Shown here in pieces: positions 36,740 to 49,574 of a stretch of 64,000 bases of DNA. Under the pieces are notes generated by a model. It saw nothing but the letters and a program-made list of their open reading frames with translations, was not told the DNA's origin and searched no databases. How positions within the stretch are numbered: position 1 is the first letter of the stretch; each line of letters opens with the position of its first letter. The position numbers and the translations under genes were made by a program. The DNA comes from Atopsyche davidsoni (lineage: Eukaryota; Arthropoda; Insecta; Trichoptera; Hydrobiosidae), in NCBI GenBank assembly GCA_022113835.1, contig JAILWY010000008.1, positions 7,878,501 to 7,942,500 of the forward strand. The letters run 5' to 3'.

Positions 36740-36850
36740 TCTTCATCAAGTGATTTGCGATCAATTCACTGAGCATATACGCATGTTAATCCAGTTTTTA
36801 AGTGGAAAATAGTGTAGTGGGTCCCCGGGTCCTTCATAGCATTATTATTT
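36740..36850 (-). repeat. LINE 3' end fragment, copy of 17270-17400
   Basis: It shares GTGTAGTGGGTCCCCGGGT and TAGCATTATTATT with 17270-17400, preceded by a worn 'gcgatcaattcactgag'. This is a truncated retrotransposon scrap. Confidence 0.5.
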
Positions 36851-36869
36851 GATACATTGAATCATATTA

Positions 36870-37150
36870 AAAATAAAATAGTTGCTTCTATGAACTTCTG
36901 TTCCTCTGACCCAACTCTACGGCAGTCATGGAGTAAATCATGTTCTGTTACCATAGAAGAGCGAGTGCTCGGAATACTTATCCCGTGTAGCCATTTATCA
37001 GGCCCAAGAAGACGAGCGCCGCCATGTTGTTTTCTCAGCAGCCATTTCGCTTTCTCCCGGATTTGTGCGCGGCAACACCTTCGGCGCTGAATGAAGGCAA
37101 ACAATCATAAACCGGAGACAAAATATAATTAAAAGTTCCAAGGCCCCCGG
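36870..37150. other. GC-richer island, overlapping frames on both strands
   Basis: Open frames of 77, 80 and 72 codons overlap on both strands, as expected of a GC-rich block with few stops. No domain is recognised. AATCATAAA (posterior-Hox-like) lies near 37105. It is a candidate conserved non-coding element. Confidence 0.3.
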
Positions 37151-37159
37151 AAAACAGAA

Positions 37160-39005
37160 AGAATATTTTACTTTCATAGTGAAGGCTTTTATTACGAAAC
37201 CTAATTTTATTTGCAATTGGAATTTATGACCTCTTTGGTTGGAGGATTTTTTTTTTTTTTTTTTAATTACATTTTATCTTTTGCAGATAATAAATAAGAC
37301 GAGTTGCCTGCTTGTCGTACTTGAACTGATTTAGCTTACAACAATAAATTAGATATTTATAATTACTTAGTTCCGGGTTTTTTTGTTTTCATTGCGCATT
37401 TTTTTTTTTAACAAAGCGTTTTATCTCTGTGAACAAATGTTCTGTCATCTGCGAGATTAACCAAAACAAAGAGCCAAATGCTAGAATATATTATATGAGC
37501 GAATTTTATTTTCAAGGGCTTCTTCAGACTCGTCGAAAGAAGACATTCAAAAGCTTATATGTCCTTGAAAATTTACAGAAAATCAAAAGAGCCATGGGAT
37601 AAATTTAATGATCATGAACTCTGGGATTTTTGTACAAAAAATCTACTGCAATAGCTCAATAGTGAATAAATTTTTTATGATTTATATATTATTGTGGAGG
37701 TAACAACAACGTTGCTTCCTAGCCATCTGGCTACTCATATTTGTCGACTTATTGTTTTCTTTCTTGCTTGCAGATCAATTAACCTGATTTGGTGCTGTAC
37801 GCTTTTATCCCCAAGAGCACATTTTCTGATAAACTACACTTTTCTCTTCAGACTTCAGTAGACTTTGATTTCTACTCATTCAGGTATTTATTTTATATAA
37901 AATAACAATTAATATAACCAATTATATGTCATGTCTTTCGTAATTGTTTGTTTGTTCAGTAATAAAATATAAAATATGAAACATAATAAATAATGAGTAA
38001 TCTGATTTTTCTACCTACATACAAATATGTTTTATAACACAAAACTAGAGAAAAATAAATATTGCTTAATAGCATTCATATATTTATTATTTTATTTACG
38101 ATGTTTCGACGTCCATTATTGAGTGTTTTGTTGCTTTATTCGCTTCAAGAAGAGCAAATCTCAATTTATAGAGGCAATCATTGTGTTCTTATCATACCTG
38201 TAATTTAATCTGTCTATTGTTTCAATTTTATTTGCTTACAAAAAACTATACATAAATATGTATACATTTTTTGAAAAAAATGTGGGTTTTATATTAAAGT
38301 TGAATTCCCAGAGTTATTATTTATAACTCATTGTCATCCAACAGACATGTAGTTTTACATTACAACAAAAAAAGAAAAAAAAATTGACTACAAAGTTAAT
38401 ACAGATGTGCCAAAACGGTAGTAAATCATCACAAATTTCTTACACAAGAAGAAAGCTTAGTTATTTTCCTTACGGATTCTACGCGTTTTTTTCTTATTAT
38501 TAATACAAGCTTGGTTACTTGTTGTTTTGAAATACAAAACTTATTTCTTTATAAAAAAATAGAATATATTTATCGGTTTCTTGAATATGTAGTATAATTT
38601 ATCAGCTTATATTAAGTCAGGGGGTCTTAAGTTTTCTCGTCAGTGTCTCTGAATTACTCTGTGCTTTCAAGCAAATCACCCGTAGTAGTCAAATGTATAT
38701 TTTGAAACTAATAAAAAAAAAGTTATGAAATTGAATAAGGGTAGTTTTTCAGGATTACTGTACAGAAATAGGGAGATATATAAATCCGGATTTCTTTTGT
38801 AAGAAGGTTACAATTATAATTGTTTGTAAAAATAAAGTTATAAACCCGGCAAGACGTATTCCTTGCCAACCATTGAAACTTGAAAATTTTAATTGAAAAT
38901 AAAAATTTAAAAAAACATTAACAGCTGATCTAAAAAGAGTTAAGATTATAACCTTAAAGAGGGGAGTAAATACCACGTTGATCGTTTTTTTTAGCACGAT
39001 CAAAC
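37160..39005. other. AT-rich DNA, no gene seen
   Basis: Long T runs (37239-37264) and short frames only. Nothing is recognised. Confidence 0.4.
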
Positions 39006-39019
39006 GTAGAGTTAATGTT

Positions 39020-39415
39020 CAACCCTTTTAGGCATCGCAAAAATGTTTGAGGGCGACCTTCAGCGAAGAGGGGGTTGGTGCCCCCTCTGGATTCCAATAC
39101 TGCCGGGCTGTGTCACCTAATGACAGAATAATAGAACGCATTAATTTCCAACCGAATCTGGACTGAATATCGCGTGATGCCAGGTGGTTTGCACCTGCGA
39201 TGGCACATCTAGGGCTAAAGCACATTTAAAAACATCTTATATATTAACAAGTATTCAAACGCGAACGAATTATCTTTGGTTTAATTCGGCTAACGCAACA
39301 TTGGTGATAGAAGCTGTGAACGCTGATATTTCAAAAGCTGCCTTGTGGATTAGTGGTCGATCGAAGTTACATCAAAATGACCTCTGTTTTGTCCTTAAGG
39401 CTTATAAATAATCCA
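39020..39415. other. GC-richer block with open frames on both strands
   Basis: The minus strand (39028-39225) is open for 65 codons, including SRFGWKLMRSIILSLGDTAR and EGAPTPSSLKVALKHFCDA. The + strand (39184-39411) is open for 75 codons. I do not recognise either. There is no clear flanking splice pair, so it could be a conserved element, a decayed transposon ORF or chance. Confidence 0.25.
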
Positions 39416-39419
39416 TCGT

Positions 39420-41470
39420 TATAACGGGGCTACACCAGATGTCAAACAAAGTCATGTCAAGATGTGAATAGCGTATTATTGAGTTGGCTTGTAACACTTG
39501 GATTGCGTGTTACTCGATATAATAACGAGATGCAAATGACACCGGGTTTGGGTCCGAATTGTGCGACGTCTAGTGTGTACCGACGTTGTTACTGCATAGC
39601 ACAAAAAAATATATCATATTTTAAACCACAGTTAAAAAAATAAAATATTTATATACATAATAAAAATAAAATAAAAATATTGATTACTTTTAATCCGGTA
39701 GAATTGGTAGAAAAGCATAGTAACACGGCGAAGTAAAAAATAAGGAACTCAACTTTGAAATACTTTTTTTGGTATTTAAATATTTTTTGTTGAAGAAAAA
39801 ACTCAGTGTGCTTATTCTGGAAAGCTCTATAACAAATACATCGAAAAAAAATAAAAACTGGCTCGTTTCGTTAGTAATTTGTTTTTATATAGTAAAAAGC
39901 GTACTTTTGAAAAAAAATAATTTCTTTCTTAGGTTTTTTAAGTTTTCGCTAAATAATTCCTCCTCACGAAACTTTTAAATACGTATTTATTAAAAATTCC
40001 CATTTTATTCAAACGAAAACTTTTCGATTACCCGAGAGCTTAGTTAGATTCAGACAAAGAATCATTAATAAAAACAGCCCCCGCGTCGTGAGGGGGTTGC
40101 GAATTACCGTAAAAAAACAAAATATTCCCGAATCTGCCTAAAAACGGCCGAAGGAATCCTGTCTTCTTGACAAAGTTGTGTTGTTTTTGGGCAAACTTAG
40201 ATCTGGATTTTAAATTCGCCATTAGTCGCAGCCCGCCGACTCAGGAATTGTCATTTTTAAATGACGCTGAAAATATTTTTGGCTACCGTGGCCATAAATT
40301 TCCCTATCTTACGCAGTATTTCACGTCTGGAAACACTTTGTTGATGTACTCAGTAGTGCTGGGGATTTACAAGAAATAATCGAAACTGCTTTAATTTTTT
40401 TTATACAAAATGATTGCCAATGGTTTTTAGATAATTTTTTTAATAATTTTTACTTGTACAGGTGTTTTGTATATATAATAACCCTCCAAATAACAAACCC
40501 ACAAAAAGCCCATTAAAATATTTTACAGTTGGATTGAATTGAGTTGAGTGACTCATTTTAGCATTGCAGTATTTTAAACTATGGGCACTTAATACGCTGC
40601 TTTATTTTTTAAAGTTAAAACTTATACTTTAAGTATTGCTTGGTTAGTGGTTACGAATTTTTTGGCCCACCATAAATTCTCAGACAGAAATTTGGCATAC
40701 CATCACGAAAAATCAATAAAGCAAGTAAAAGGAGATCTTACATCAACGTCGGGGCGGAATTCTCGTATGAACATTGCAAATCGGGTTTTTAAATTAAATT
40801 TAAGGAAGGAAACAAAATTTTGCTCCAATAAATAACACCATTTATCATTATTTACTGTTTCAATATAACCGGCTAAAGTCGTGAAGGAACAAAGCCTTGC
40901 AAAATGGAAAACATTAATAAATTACTATACCGTGAAAAATTATCACAAAACAGTGTTTTTTGAGGAAAAAAAAGTTTTATGAACTCAATAACTGTGTGCA
41001 GTTAACGCTAAAAATAAAACATTGCATGCTTTTAATAGTAACAGTTAAGATGTTTGTTTTAATCAATTAGTTATTTATAAAAAATAATACTAAGTTACAT
41101 TGATGAGTAACAGCCCAAATTTACTATCATCAGCTGAATTAAGTTTTACGCCGGAAGTTTTAATCAAATAGTTTATTAATCGGCATTTTTCATTCATAAA
41201 TTTAGATTAAATACATTTTTGATTAAATCAAATTAAACAAAAATGCAATTAAAATATATTTTTCTGTGATTTAACATGCCAATCAATATTTTAACATTGG
41301 ATAATTCAGCACTATTGAATTTTGAGAATATAATCGTTTTTTGACTAAGAATATAAACAGCTAAAAAAAAAGGGGTTACTATTTTTTTTAATTGATATTA
41401 ACTAGGTCAATATTTATAGTAAATATGTGTATATACCGCGTGTTACATTATTTATTACTTGGCAATATTT
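39420..41470. other. Mostly AT-rich DNA, mixed patch 40020-40340
   Basis: The 40020-40340 patch is less AT-rich and open for 60-70 codons on both strands, without a domain. The rest is AT-rich. Confidence 0.35.
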
Positions 41471-41479
41471 ATGGAACGT

Positions 41480-41620
41480 TTCAGTCCATCTATCTCAGTC
41501 TCCAGAGCGCAACAGAAATATCGACGATTAATTAAAGAATTGAAAACGCGGTTCCAATTACGCGAAGTATCAATCACTCGACGCGCAGGCATCGCTTCTG
41601 TGAACCGGAAATAAATTCAT
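41480..41620. other. Candidate conserved island with homeodomain-type motifs
   Basis: The block contains CGATTAATTAAAG, CCAATTACGCG and ATCAATCA (paired/Antp-type and Exd/Hox-type cores) in a mixed-composition patch among AT-rich DNA. The role is inferred from motifs only. Confidence 0.3.
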
Positions 41621-41786
41621 ATAAATGAAGAAAGAAAATATCAAATATAAAATACCCTACAAACGGAACCGATGAGAATTGCAAATTGCTTTTTTTTTTA
41701 AGTATCATTTATCACAAGAAAGATGAATGATACTTTTGAGATAATGCGTAAATATAACAAAATTTATATATATATATATTCAGATA

Positions 41787-42195
41787 CAATAAGAAGAATT
41801 GAGGCGGCTGAAATGTGGCTGTATAGGAGAATCCTTAAAACACCATGGGTCTTGCACAGAATTCGCAAAGAATGAGAAAATTATTTTCTTTTTATGTCTA
41901 CTACTGTACTACAACCGCTAGATGTGATATTCAATCAATGATGATTTTTATACCTCAAGCAGCTCAACAACCAAAAAACCAAATAAACTCACAGCAAATT
42001 AAAAAGATATAAAACACTGAAATCTCGCTGTAGATTCACCAAGTGTTATGTCGTCTCAGTTCTCTTTTATGGAGTTGAAGCTTAGACACCCAAGACAGCT
42101 ATTATGTGAAGAATTGAACTGTCCTAGGGTAGAGATATGTTCGATGAATGGTCATCAACTTCCTATTAGAAGAGGCACCAGAAGAAGAAATAATA
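41787..42195 (+). pseudogene. LINE ORF2 fragments, rearranged
   Basis: Two pieces in the same strand but in the wrong order. The first (41787-41880) reads RRIEAAEMWLYRRILKTPW, then after a small deletion LHRIRKE. The second (41990-42195) reads RCRFTKCYVVSVLLYGVEA, with stops, then jumps to the 3' end 'ggtagagatatgttcgatgaatgg' and GAAGAAGAA. In intact non-LTR elements the YGVEAW segment precedes RRIE..EMW. So these are two truncated insertions or one rearranged copy. Confidence 0.7.
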
Positions 42196-42199
42196 AAAT

Positions 42200-44630
42200 A
42201 TATACTAAAATAAAATAATAATAATATATACTAAAGGTGTATTTAAAAATGTTGTGTCTTAAATTCTATTGATTCGCTTGGCGAAGGTCTGGTTTAGGTT
42301 TACTTGTCAAAAATGTTGTGCTACTTTAATTTTTACATTGAATTTTGAGAGACGAATAGAGAACGTGATCTTGTTATACTTATATACATTTTTTATATCT
42401 GCTTCAAACTCACTGAATTGTTATGAAAACAAGCATTTCAATCCGATACTTTTTTTATTACATTTGCTAAAATTATACCTGATTACATTCATTAGACCGT
42501 TTTACAGAATACGAATGGAATTCTTATATTTTTCCTGAACTACATCGCTATAAATTATTTTCAATAATAACCACAATTTACGGAATTACAAAATGAGTCG
42601 TTATGTGTATTTGTAGACCCATTCGTAAAAAATAAAATATGTTTTTTTTTATTTCATGAAAAGTTATTGCAAAAAATATCGAATACACCTGTGGTTGTTC
42701 TCAAATGACTCGCTTATTTATTATTACTTTTTATTCTGTTAAAACGACGGTTTTTTATATGATTTGACTAAATACATTGGAATAAATATATTTTGTATAT
42801 TCCATAAACAGTAAACTTATATCTTTATAGTATACAAATGGTCGATAAAGCGTGTATCGCGTATCTTTATGGTAAGTGGAAATGATTGCGAAAAATATCG
42901 GAGAGAAGTTTTATTAAAATAGAATTCGCGATTTATGATATTTCGGTTTACTTCTTTATCGTAGAAAAAGCGTTTTGATAAATCAGTTTGACGTAATTGA
43001 CCGTCCCGTAATCACTGTTCTTTTTAATCAACAAAGCACTAAAATATATAAAAGAAAATAGATAAATTTTAGAGGTAAATAAATAAAGACAATTAGCTAC
43101 AATTAAGGTTTAACTACAAATGGAAGAATTTTTATACTAAAAGCTAGATTGTCGAGTCCATATTTTTGACTTTGCACAATATTTAAAATAGGCTTTTTTA
43201 TTAGAAAATATTAAATATTTAAATAAACTTGAACTATGGCGTAAATGTATATTTCTACTTGACAATAATTGAAATATTGCCAATATTATTTTCAAGGTTG
43301 TTATATCACGTTGCTTTTGTAAAAAAAAATTGTGTTAAGACCATCTTCAGAAATTTCTATGAAAATGGTCCCATTTACTGAAATTATCCAAAGAACAAAG
43401 TATTTATAATAATAACGGGTGTTTCATTCAATAGACATATTTATTGTTTTCTAATCATTACTTTTCTTTGCTATGAGTATAGACTATGAATCGAATACCA
43501 CATTACAGATTTAATAAAATAGCACAGAAGAAATGGGGTCATTATTTTTTGCTGGCTCAGAGGTTTTTAAAAATTCATCAGGTATAATTTGATGGTGACC
43601 CAAAGTATCAAACATGCTCAATAATGCACATTTTATCGGTCCTGAAGCAGGGGATGCTCAGGCTACAGGGGTGGAAGCACGGTTTCGGTACTATTACGTA
43701 GTATATCCTAATTATAATTCATTATTTAGAAAGGGAATGTGTCGCTTTAAGATTTTTCTCGGAAAAGTTAGACAACCTCTTTGGATGTGATAGTTTCGAC
43801 TGAAAAGATTTTATAATTTGGTTTTTCTGTCTTGTTCAAAATACGATGTTTTTAATGATAATAGTAATGAAAACATGTTACGTTTAACTGCTCTACCACA
43901 ACTTTATGTATTCTTTTTGATTATGTTATAAACCAATCAATCATAACATTTTCATGAATTTGGAATTTTTTTTATTAAAATTTATGTTTATATTATAAGA
44001 TGTCTATTTGAGGGTTTTTTTTAAGCTTAAAATAATGTTTAATATTAAAAAGACATACTAAACTAAATTGCAAAGTGATTTTTTCTAAGATACACTTTAG
44101 GCAAATTGTATTTCAATAAAGAGTTCAAATCTACGCTCAGGTTTGTAAGAAGAGAGTATTGCAGAATTCGTTAGTTTAAAATATTCATGTATAATTTAGT
44201 CCATTTATAATGTAAAATTGAAAATCTAATATTATTTGTATGAATAAATTCTGATAACGAGTAGTTAAGATACTTTATACCAAAGTATCTTAACTAAAGT
44301 ATAAAATAATATTGCTTTTAATTGAAAAACGATTATTCTTAGCATATCGGTACAAAATTTTCTACGTTAGCATGTTTTGATTTACAAAACATTAGAAAAT
44401 GTATTAAATTGAAATTTAGTAAATCGAGTGTGCTTATCCAGCACACAGTATTATTTTATAAAATGAAATATTGTTGAAAAAAAAAAAAAAACATTTTGAT
44501 GTACTACTGTAGCATTATTACACGTATACAGTATTCATTTCAATGAGATCGACCTAAGTTTATATTGAAAGACCTTTTACGATAAACTTCCCCGTACATT
44601 TCTGATTAAATTGCGGTGGCGTAAAAATAT
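42200..44630. other. AT-rich DNA, no gene seen
   Basis: Includes an 89-codon + strand frame (42269-42538) without a domain and the hairpin listed separately. Nothing else is recognised. Confidence 0.4.
44262..44296. repeat. Perfect 15-bp-arm hairpin
   Basis: TAGTTAAGATACTTT (44262-44276) and AAAGTATCTTAACTA (44282-44296) are exact inverses around a 5-nt loop. It may be a small transposon relic or a chance palindrome. Confidence 0.9.
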
Positions 44631-44639
44631 AATTTCGTG

Positions 44640-45150
44640 ACACGATCTCTGGTTGGCGTGGGAAAGGCTTCGTGTGTGGAAGGGGATCTTTTTATGCTCC
44701 CTTCAGAGTCGATAAAAATTATCGCCCAAATCGCACCCCTTCCACAATCCATCGTTGCACCCAAAACTGCGGCTCGTATACCTCGTTTTTAATACATATA
44801 TTGCTTGAAAGTCCATACCTAATTAAATTTATTTCTCAAATATATGCATCATTTAAAAATAATACGCAGTATCAAAGCTTAATTAATTTTCTTGCGCCAT
44901 TCAAGTTTTTTTTCAGCAGTAGAGTCAAGACGTACATATCAGCGATTTTTTTATTTTTTGCGTTGTTTCATATATGAAAAGTCTCTATCCAGGGAATTAT
45001 TGTGCAGGTTTAGAGTCGCTATACTGTGATGGCGATAAAGTTAACAAAAAAGTGAACAGGTAGGGGAGGAGGTGGATTAGTCACCTGTGAGGTATAATAG
45101 CGGCAAGCCTAAAGTCACGCCTGCTCAAGGAATAAATTTCACATGTGGTA
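44640..45150. other. Two GC-richer patches, candidate conserved DNA
   Basis: 44640-44780 and 45020-45140 are mixed in composition and unique in the window, flanking an AT-rich open frame. No domain is recognised. Confidence 0.25.
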
Positions 45151-45159
45151 AACTTGATA

Positions 45160-46730
45160 ATATCAATAGGCTTGCAATCATGTAACTTTTCAGTATTACT
45201 TAACGCAAAATTACTATGAGGTTTCCTTGATTTCTATTATAAACAAACAAACTGCTTGTATTTTGATTTTTCACGTGATTTGATGGTTTGATTTGTTATA
45301 TCATCTAATCTTACTCAATAATATATTTATTTTATTGATTTTTTTAGTGAATTCAGGTTTTTAACCCAAGTAAGTGTTTTTCGTAAACAATATTTAGATA
45401 ATCGATAAATATAGTTCTACTTTTCAACAAGTCCAATTCATGGTAGACGAAGAGTTGGGCTCAAATCCCAAATTATGTATTTTTTTCATTAAAATAATTT
45501 ATATATGCGACTTCCAAATATTTTGGAAGTTTTCTTAGGGCATTAAATTACCACAATGAATGCGTATTTATTTAACAGATACGTAAACATATTTTTTTTA
45601 GTTTATATGTATAAGTTATATGACTGTTACGTAATAAAATAAGTAGAACTTTCCTTCAGGTCTTATGAAAATTTTCAAAACCGCAGCCAGGCTCGCAAAA
45701 CCTGGCCATACCTAACTCGTAAAATTATGTGTGATTTATGGAATTCATGAAGATAGACGGTCACGGAATGGTATCAATAAAATTTCCCTCGTTAACCTGA
45801 GCAACCTTACAAAATCACATAAAACAAAGTTTTATATGTGAAATAATCTTTAATTTATATAATTTAGCTGGCTATTTCGTGAATTCAATAAACCATTTCA
45901 TTCAGAAAGAAAATAGTAGAACGTTTTTTCATATACATAATAATAACATAAAATTTTACTGATGCGTATTTTATTTATTTTTAATGATCTATTGTATTAA
46001 TTATGCAATACAGCCTTTTTTATCATTTTTATTTATATAAAAACCGTGAATAAAAAATAAGGAAGTAAAAAAAAAAAGCAAATTGAAATATCAATAGAGA
46101 GAAAAGTAAAAATATGAAAGCGTAGAAATTCTTTCATAAAATTTATTAATTTGTATTGCTTTTCTTTTTATAAAAAAATATTGTTACGTTATTTCATTCA
46201 ATTTTTCTTTCATTCTTTAATGTGTGTTTCATAAAATATATTTATTAAAATAAATTATTTGAAATATACAATTTATCCAAATCAACAAGCAACTTAATCT
46301 GTAGTTTACCTTTTAAATAATATTTATTTAATGATTTTTTTTTTCAGAAATATGATGTTTTGAATCTGGGCATTACAATTTAATCAAATCCAATTAATTT
46401 CAGATGTTATAATTGTTTTTAGAAATCATATGAATCAGTGTGAAGATGTTTTTACAACTATAATGAGCTCTCACTGCTTAAAATAATATTACCTCTATAT
46501 TGGTGTATGTAGGAAAATATGTTAACTGTAAATTATTGTGCTAACTTTTAAAATAATTAATCTTGTAAATGGATCAAAGTTAAAGTGATTATTTCAACTG
46601 ATAATTGTATCTGCTTATTAAACAACAAATCTCGTGACGTTGTTTAATATGCACCAATCACTTAATAACAAAAGTGGAGAATTCATTACAAACGATAGAA
46701 CAAAAGATTCTGTGAATTAGTAAATAACTC
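45160..46730. other. AT-rich DNA, no gene seen
   Basis: Near 45440-45470 the string GGGCTCAAATCCC looks like an isolated B box, but no A box accompanies it. Nothing else is recognised. Confidence 0.4.
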
Positions 46731-46734
46731 GTGG

Positions 46735-46835
46735 GATTCTGCGAAGGATGGGACTCGCTAATATCCGCCCCACTCCAAGGACGCGCAACATCTCCCGCAA
46801 ATTACATTCAATTCGGGGTTTTGGAGAAAATCTAC
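46735..46835. other. Small GC-richer island
   Basis: A short CpG-containing block (ATCCGCCCCACTCC, GGACGCGCAAC) in AT-rich surroundings. The role is unknown. Confidence 0.25.
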
Positions 46836-47713
46836 TGTCTTTGTGTTGTTTGTATATTTTAATAATATTCATATTTCGCACTTCGCAGACAGCGTGGGCT
46901 TGGACCAGTTGTTAGAGCAAGGAAAAGTGATACAAAAATAATCAAAAAAACATTCGGTTTCTACGTAAGTTTGGAGTGCATTTAATCTCTGTATATGATA
47001 AAAGGATATTTATAAAATATTTAACCATCAACAGTTGTTAAACAACATCATAAAAAAATACCACTAAGAACCGTGTTTTGTCGTTGTAACTGTGTCAAGT
47101 ATATTTGAAATCTATATGCAAAAACAAACTATACTACCCAATCATGGAGTCTTAATGGTAAATCCGGGTAAAAATATTGTTAAAAAATGTTACTTTCGAC
47201 CGAAGCACAGGATATTACTGTGTCTGTTAATGTTAAGTATGGTTAAGCTAGAAAGTATGATTCATTGTCAAAAGCACAGGGTTTTACAGTCTGTGTGGTC
47301 ACTTCAAAACCAACCACAATATAACATATTTAACGTTAGACAAGGTCAGGATAGATCAATGCTAACGCAAAACATCACGGAGTCTATAGAGTCACTACAA
47401 ACCAATCACCAGCTTATAATATAAGTGTAGGGTTAGATTAGGTTAAAAACGGTTATTTATTTTCCAAGATGTCCATGGGGTCACATTAAACCAGAGGTTC
47501 CCAAACTTTTTCTCCCGTCGACCCCTTGTCGAGTTTTCACGTTTATCGTAAACCCCTTGCCTTGCTAATATTGAATTTTTACATTTGACCGATTTTTTTT
47601 GTCCGTTATATCCGAAGTTTGTCAAACATGGGTCCGTTACATAGAGGTTTTAATGTATACCTTTATAAATAAATACACACAAAATGCAAATATAGTTACA
47701 CTCGCTAAAAAAA

Positions 47714-48092
47714 TCAATACTTTTGATTGGAGGGATGGGTCTGATGCTTTGATAGCAAATTTTCAATATTTGGCCTCAAATAAGTCAGATTTAACTTTAA
47801 ATCTCCTCGCCCAGTAGTTTCCAATCTATTTCTTTTTCTGTAAGAAGAATGGTAACTGCACTGAAACCCCTTTTTACGAGGATTGAAAGCTATCAAAAAT
47901 CTTCTTGCGATAGTCCATAATGCAGGATAAATAGCAGGTATGTCTGTTTGAAACCGAAACTGCTGATATCCCTTTCTAAACTGCACCTTCAGTTCTTCAT
48001 TAGTGCTTATTTCGATCAGTTCTTCTTGTAGTATGACTTCCGATTCTTCAATGACACCCTATGGATTGATAATCCACTGTGGTATTTTGGTG
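47714..48092 (-). pseudogene. hAT transposase C-terminal domain relic
   Basis: The minus-strand translation shows LQEELIEISTNEELKVQF, then IPAIYPALWTIARRFLIAF, and near the end RNRLETTGRGDLKLNLT and LRPNIENLLSKHQTHPSN. This matches the pattern of the hAT dimerisation domain in the ZBED5/FAM200 group, which domesticated vertebrate genes share. An in-frame TAG lies near 48060, and the segment that normally reads G-F-S-A-V is out of frame between two small shifts. It is clearly non-functional. Confidence 0.8.
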
Positions 48093-48234
48093 ATGACCTG
48101 CTTAAATGGGATCCACTCTCGTAGACCCCCATTTATAGTACGTGGACCCCCAACTTACTTTTTCGCTGTCATAGACCCCTTGCAGGGCGGAATCGACCCC
48201 TGGGGGTCGATATTGACCACTTTGAAAACCTATG

Positions 48235-48416
48235 TTCTATATGGAGCTGAAGCTTGGAAACTCAAAACAGCTACTATACGAAGAAAACACCATGGGTTGA
48301 CCGCTTCACAAATGAAAGATTCTTGCACAGAATGCGGAAGGTCTCATATTTTAGCCACATTTTTTGTAACAGTGAGTAAAGCATTTTACAGCTGATTGTT
48401 CATGAAAAAATCGATG
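48235..48416 (+). pseudogene. LINE ORF2 scrap inside the hAT terminus
   Basis: The + strand reads YGAEAWKLKTATIRR, jumps, then HHGLTASQMKDSCTECGRSH (frame-disrupted). This is from the same LINE family as 41787-42195. It sits between two copies of the hAT right end (48201-48234 and 48421-48454) that are about 90% alike. The duplication may be a long TSD of the insertion or a second hAT end. Confidence 0.6.
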
Positions 48417-48839
48417 GACCTGGGGGTCGATATTGACCACTTTGGGAACTTATGCTTTAAAGTTTAAAGCTAACGAAGTGTCATGTCATGTTAGAACAAC
48501 GCTATTTACCATCGAAAGCGCAGAGCATCACGGAGTCTATGGGGCCAATTCAAACAAATCACTAGCCAATAAATTTGACGTTGGGTTATGTTTTGTATAA
48601 AATTGTTATTTATTTTCGATGTCAGGATGTCACAGAGTTTGTTGGGTCACTTCAAACCACTCGTCAGTCTAGAAATCGAAGGTTACATCACACGAGACCG
48701 AGTCACTGTGCTTTCAAGGGTCCCTTCCAGGCAACCCCAGTGCCGTGGTGAACAATACATCAAAGGGGCCAGGGCAGGTCGTTACGGCTCCTCCACCCCT
48801 CACACGCGGTAATTAAAAACGAATCATCCCTTCTGGAAT

Positions 48840-49560
48840 TATTCTATTATATCTTTTTTTGTTTTCGCACGCTGCTCTGTGCTATCTTTGAATACTGAAA
48901 TAACACTTTTGTATTTGAATTTATATAATGAAATATTTAATAAAATTCTTTTCGGTATGAAAATTTTTATTTGCAGGTTTGTAAGTAATAAACTATATTA
49001 TTGTTCAGTAAATAGTATGCTTGTTTGTTGATTAATACAATTTTTCAGATTTATTAAATTCGATCACAGAAGTAAAGAAAATCTAAAAAAATCACTATTT
49101 TTCCCGTCAAGTTTTTTTATTTTACGTTTTAAGCCAAGCACAGATTTTCTCTATTTATCTACCTGTCTCTTCTTTTGTGTCCCATTACTCTTAATTAATA
49201 TTTTGGTAATATACCATACTACTAGCTATTTGCCTACGCAATACGAATTATAATCTCCCTGTATCAAAAATATCCATATTTTAATGTAAATAATTATTTT
49301 TTCTCTACCTAAATAAAAAATCACGACTCCATGGTTGCAAATCAAGTATTTTTTTAATTTATTTACTAATCATAAAGCCGTTTGTATATATATCGATATT
49401 ATATAATATCAGTAAAGAAGCTATTGCAATTATCAAAAAAAAAAAAGGTTCATGAATATGTGTATAAAAAATATCGTTGTTTTTTTTAACAAAAAGTATG
49501 GAAAATACACAAACAATTTTTCGCAAAACTAAGTAGCTGACATCAGATTTATTGGAATAG
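48840..49560. other. AT-rich DNA, no gene seen
   Basis: No feature is recognised beyond A/T runs and ATATATCGATATTATATAA near 49385. Confidence 0.4.
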
Positions 49561-49574
49561 GTATTTGCCTAAAG

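Larger units (their letters stand above)
47492..48454 (-). mobile_element. Degraded hAT element (ZBED5/FAM200-like)
   Basis: The left end begins CAGAGGTTCCCAAA; the right end, read inversely, begins CATAAGTTCCCAAA. Both are hAT-type termini. The flanking 8-mers CATTAAAC (47484-47491) and CTTTAAAG (48455-48462) agree at 6 of 8 bases, as for a worn TSD. The interior keeps only the C-terminal part of a transposase on the minus strand. The right end is present twice because a LINE scrap has entered it. Confidence 0.75.
47140..48700 (+). repeat. Degenerate ~100-120-bp tandem repeat, split by a hAT element
   Basis: Units at about 47260, 47370, 48512 and 48625 share CAT/GTCAC(G/A)GAGT, then GTCACTTCAAAC..A(A/C)TC, then a 'gttaggtta' type segment and GTTATTTATTTTC(G/C). 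The unit at 47370-47470 and that at 48512-48620 align along nearly their whole length. The hAT element at 47492-48454 interrupts the array. Open frames here merely reflect the repeat. Confidence 0.6.

Noticed and set aside
36857..37216. Three overlapping 72-80-codon frames on both strands
   Set aside because: A GC-rich patch has few stop codons; no domain, codon bias or splice pair supports coding.
42269..42538. 89-codon + strand frame, hydrophobic at the end
   Set aside because: AT-rich frames of Phe/Leu/Ile are common by chance; no start context, domain or neighbours support it.
45450..45475. Isolated GGGCTCAAATCCC resembling a tRNA B box
   Set aside because: No A box or cloverleaf around it.
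47092..47424. 110-codon + strand frame
   Set aside because: It crosses the degenerate tandem repeat and shows no domain; its length follows from the repeat.
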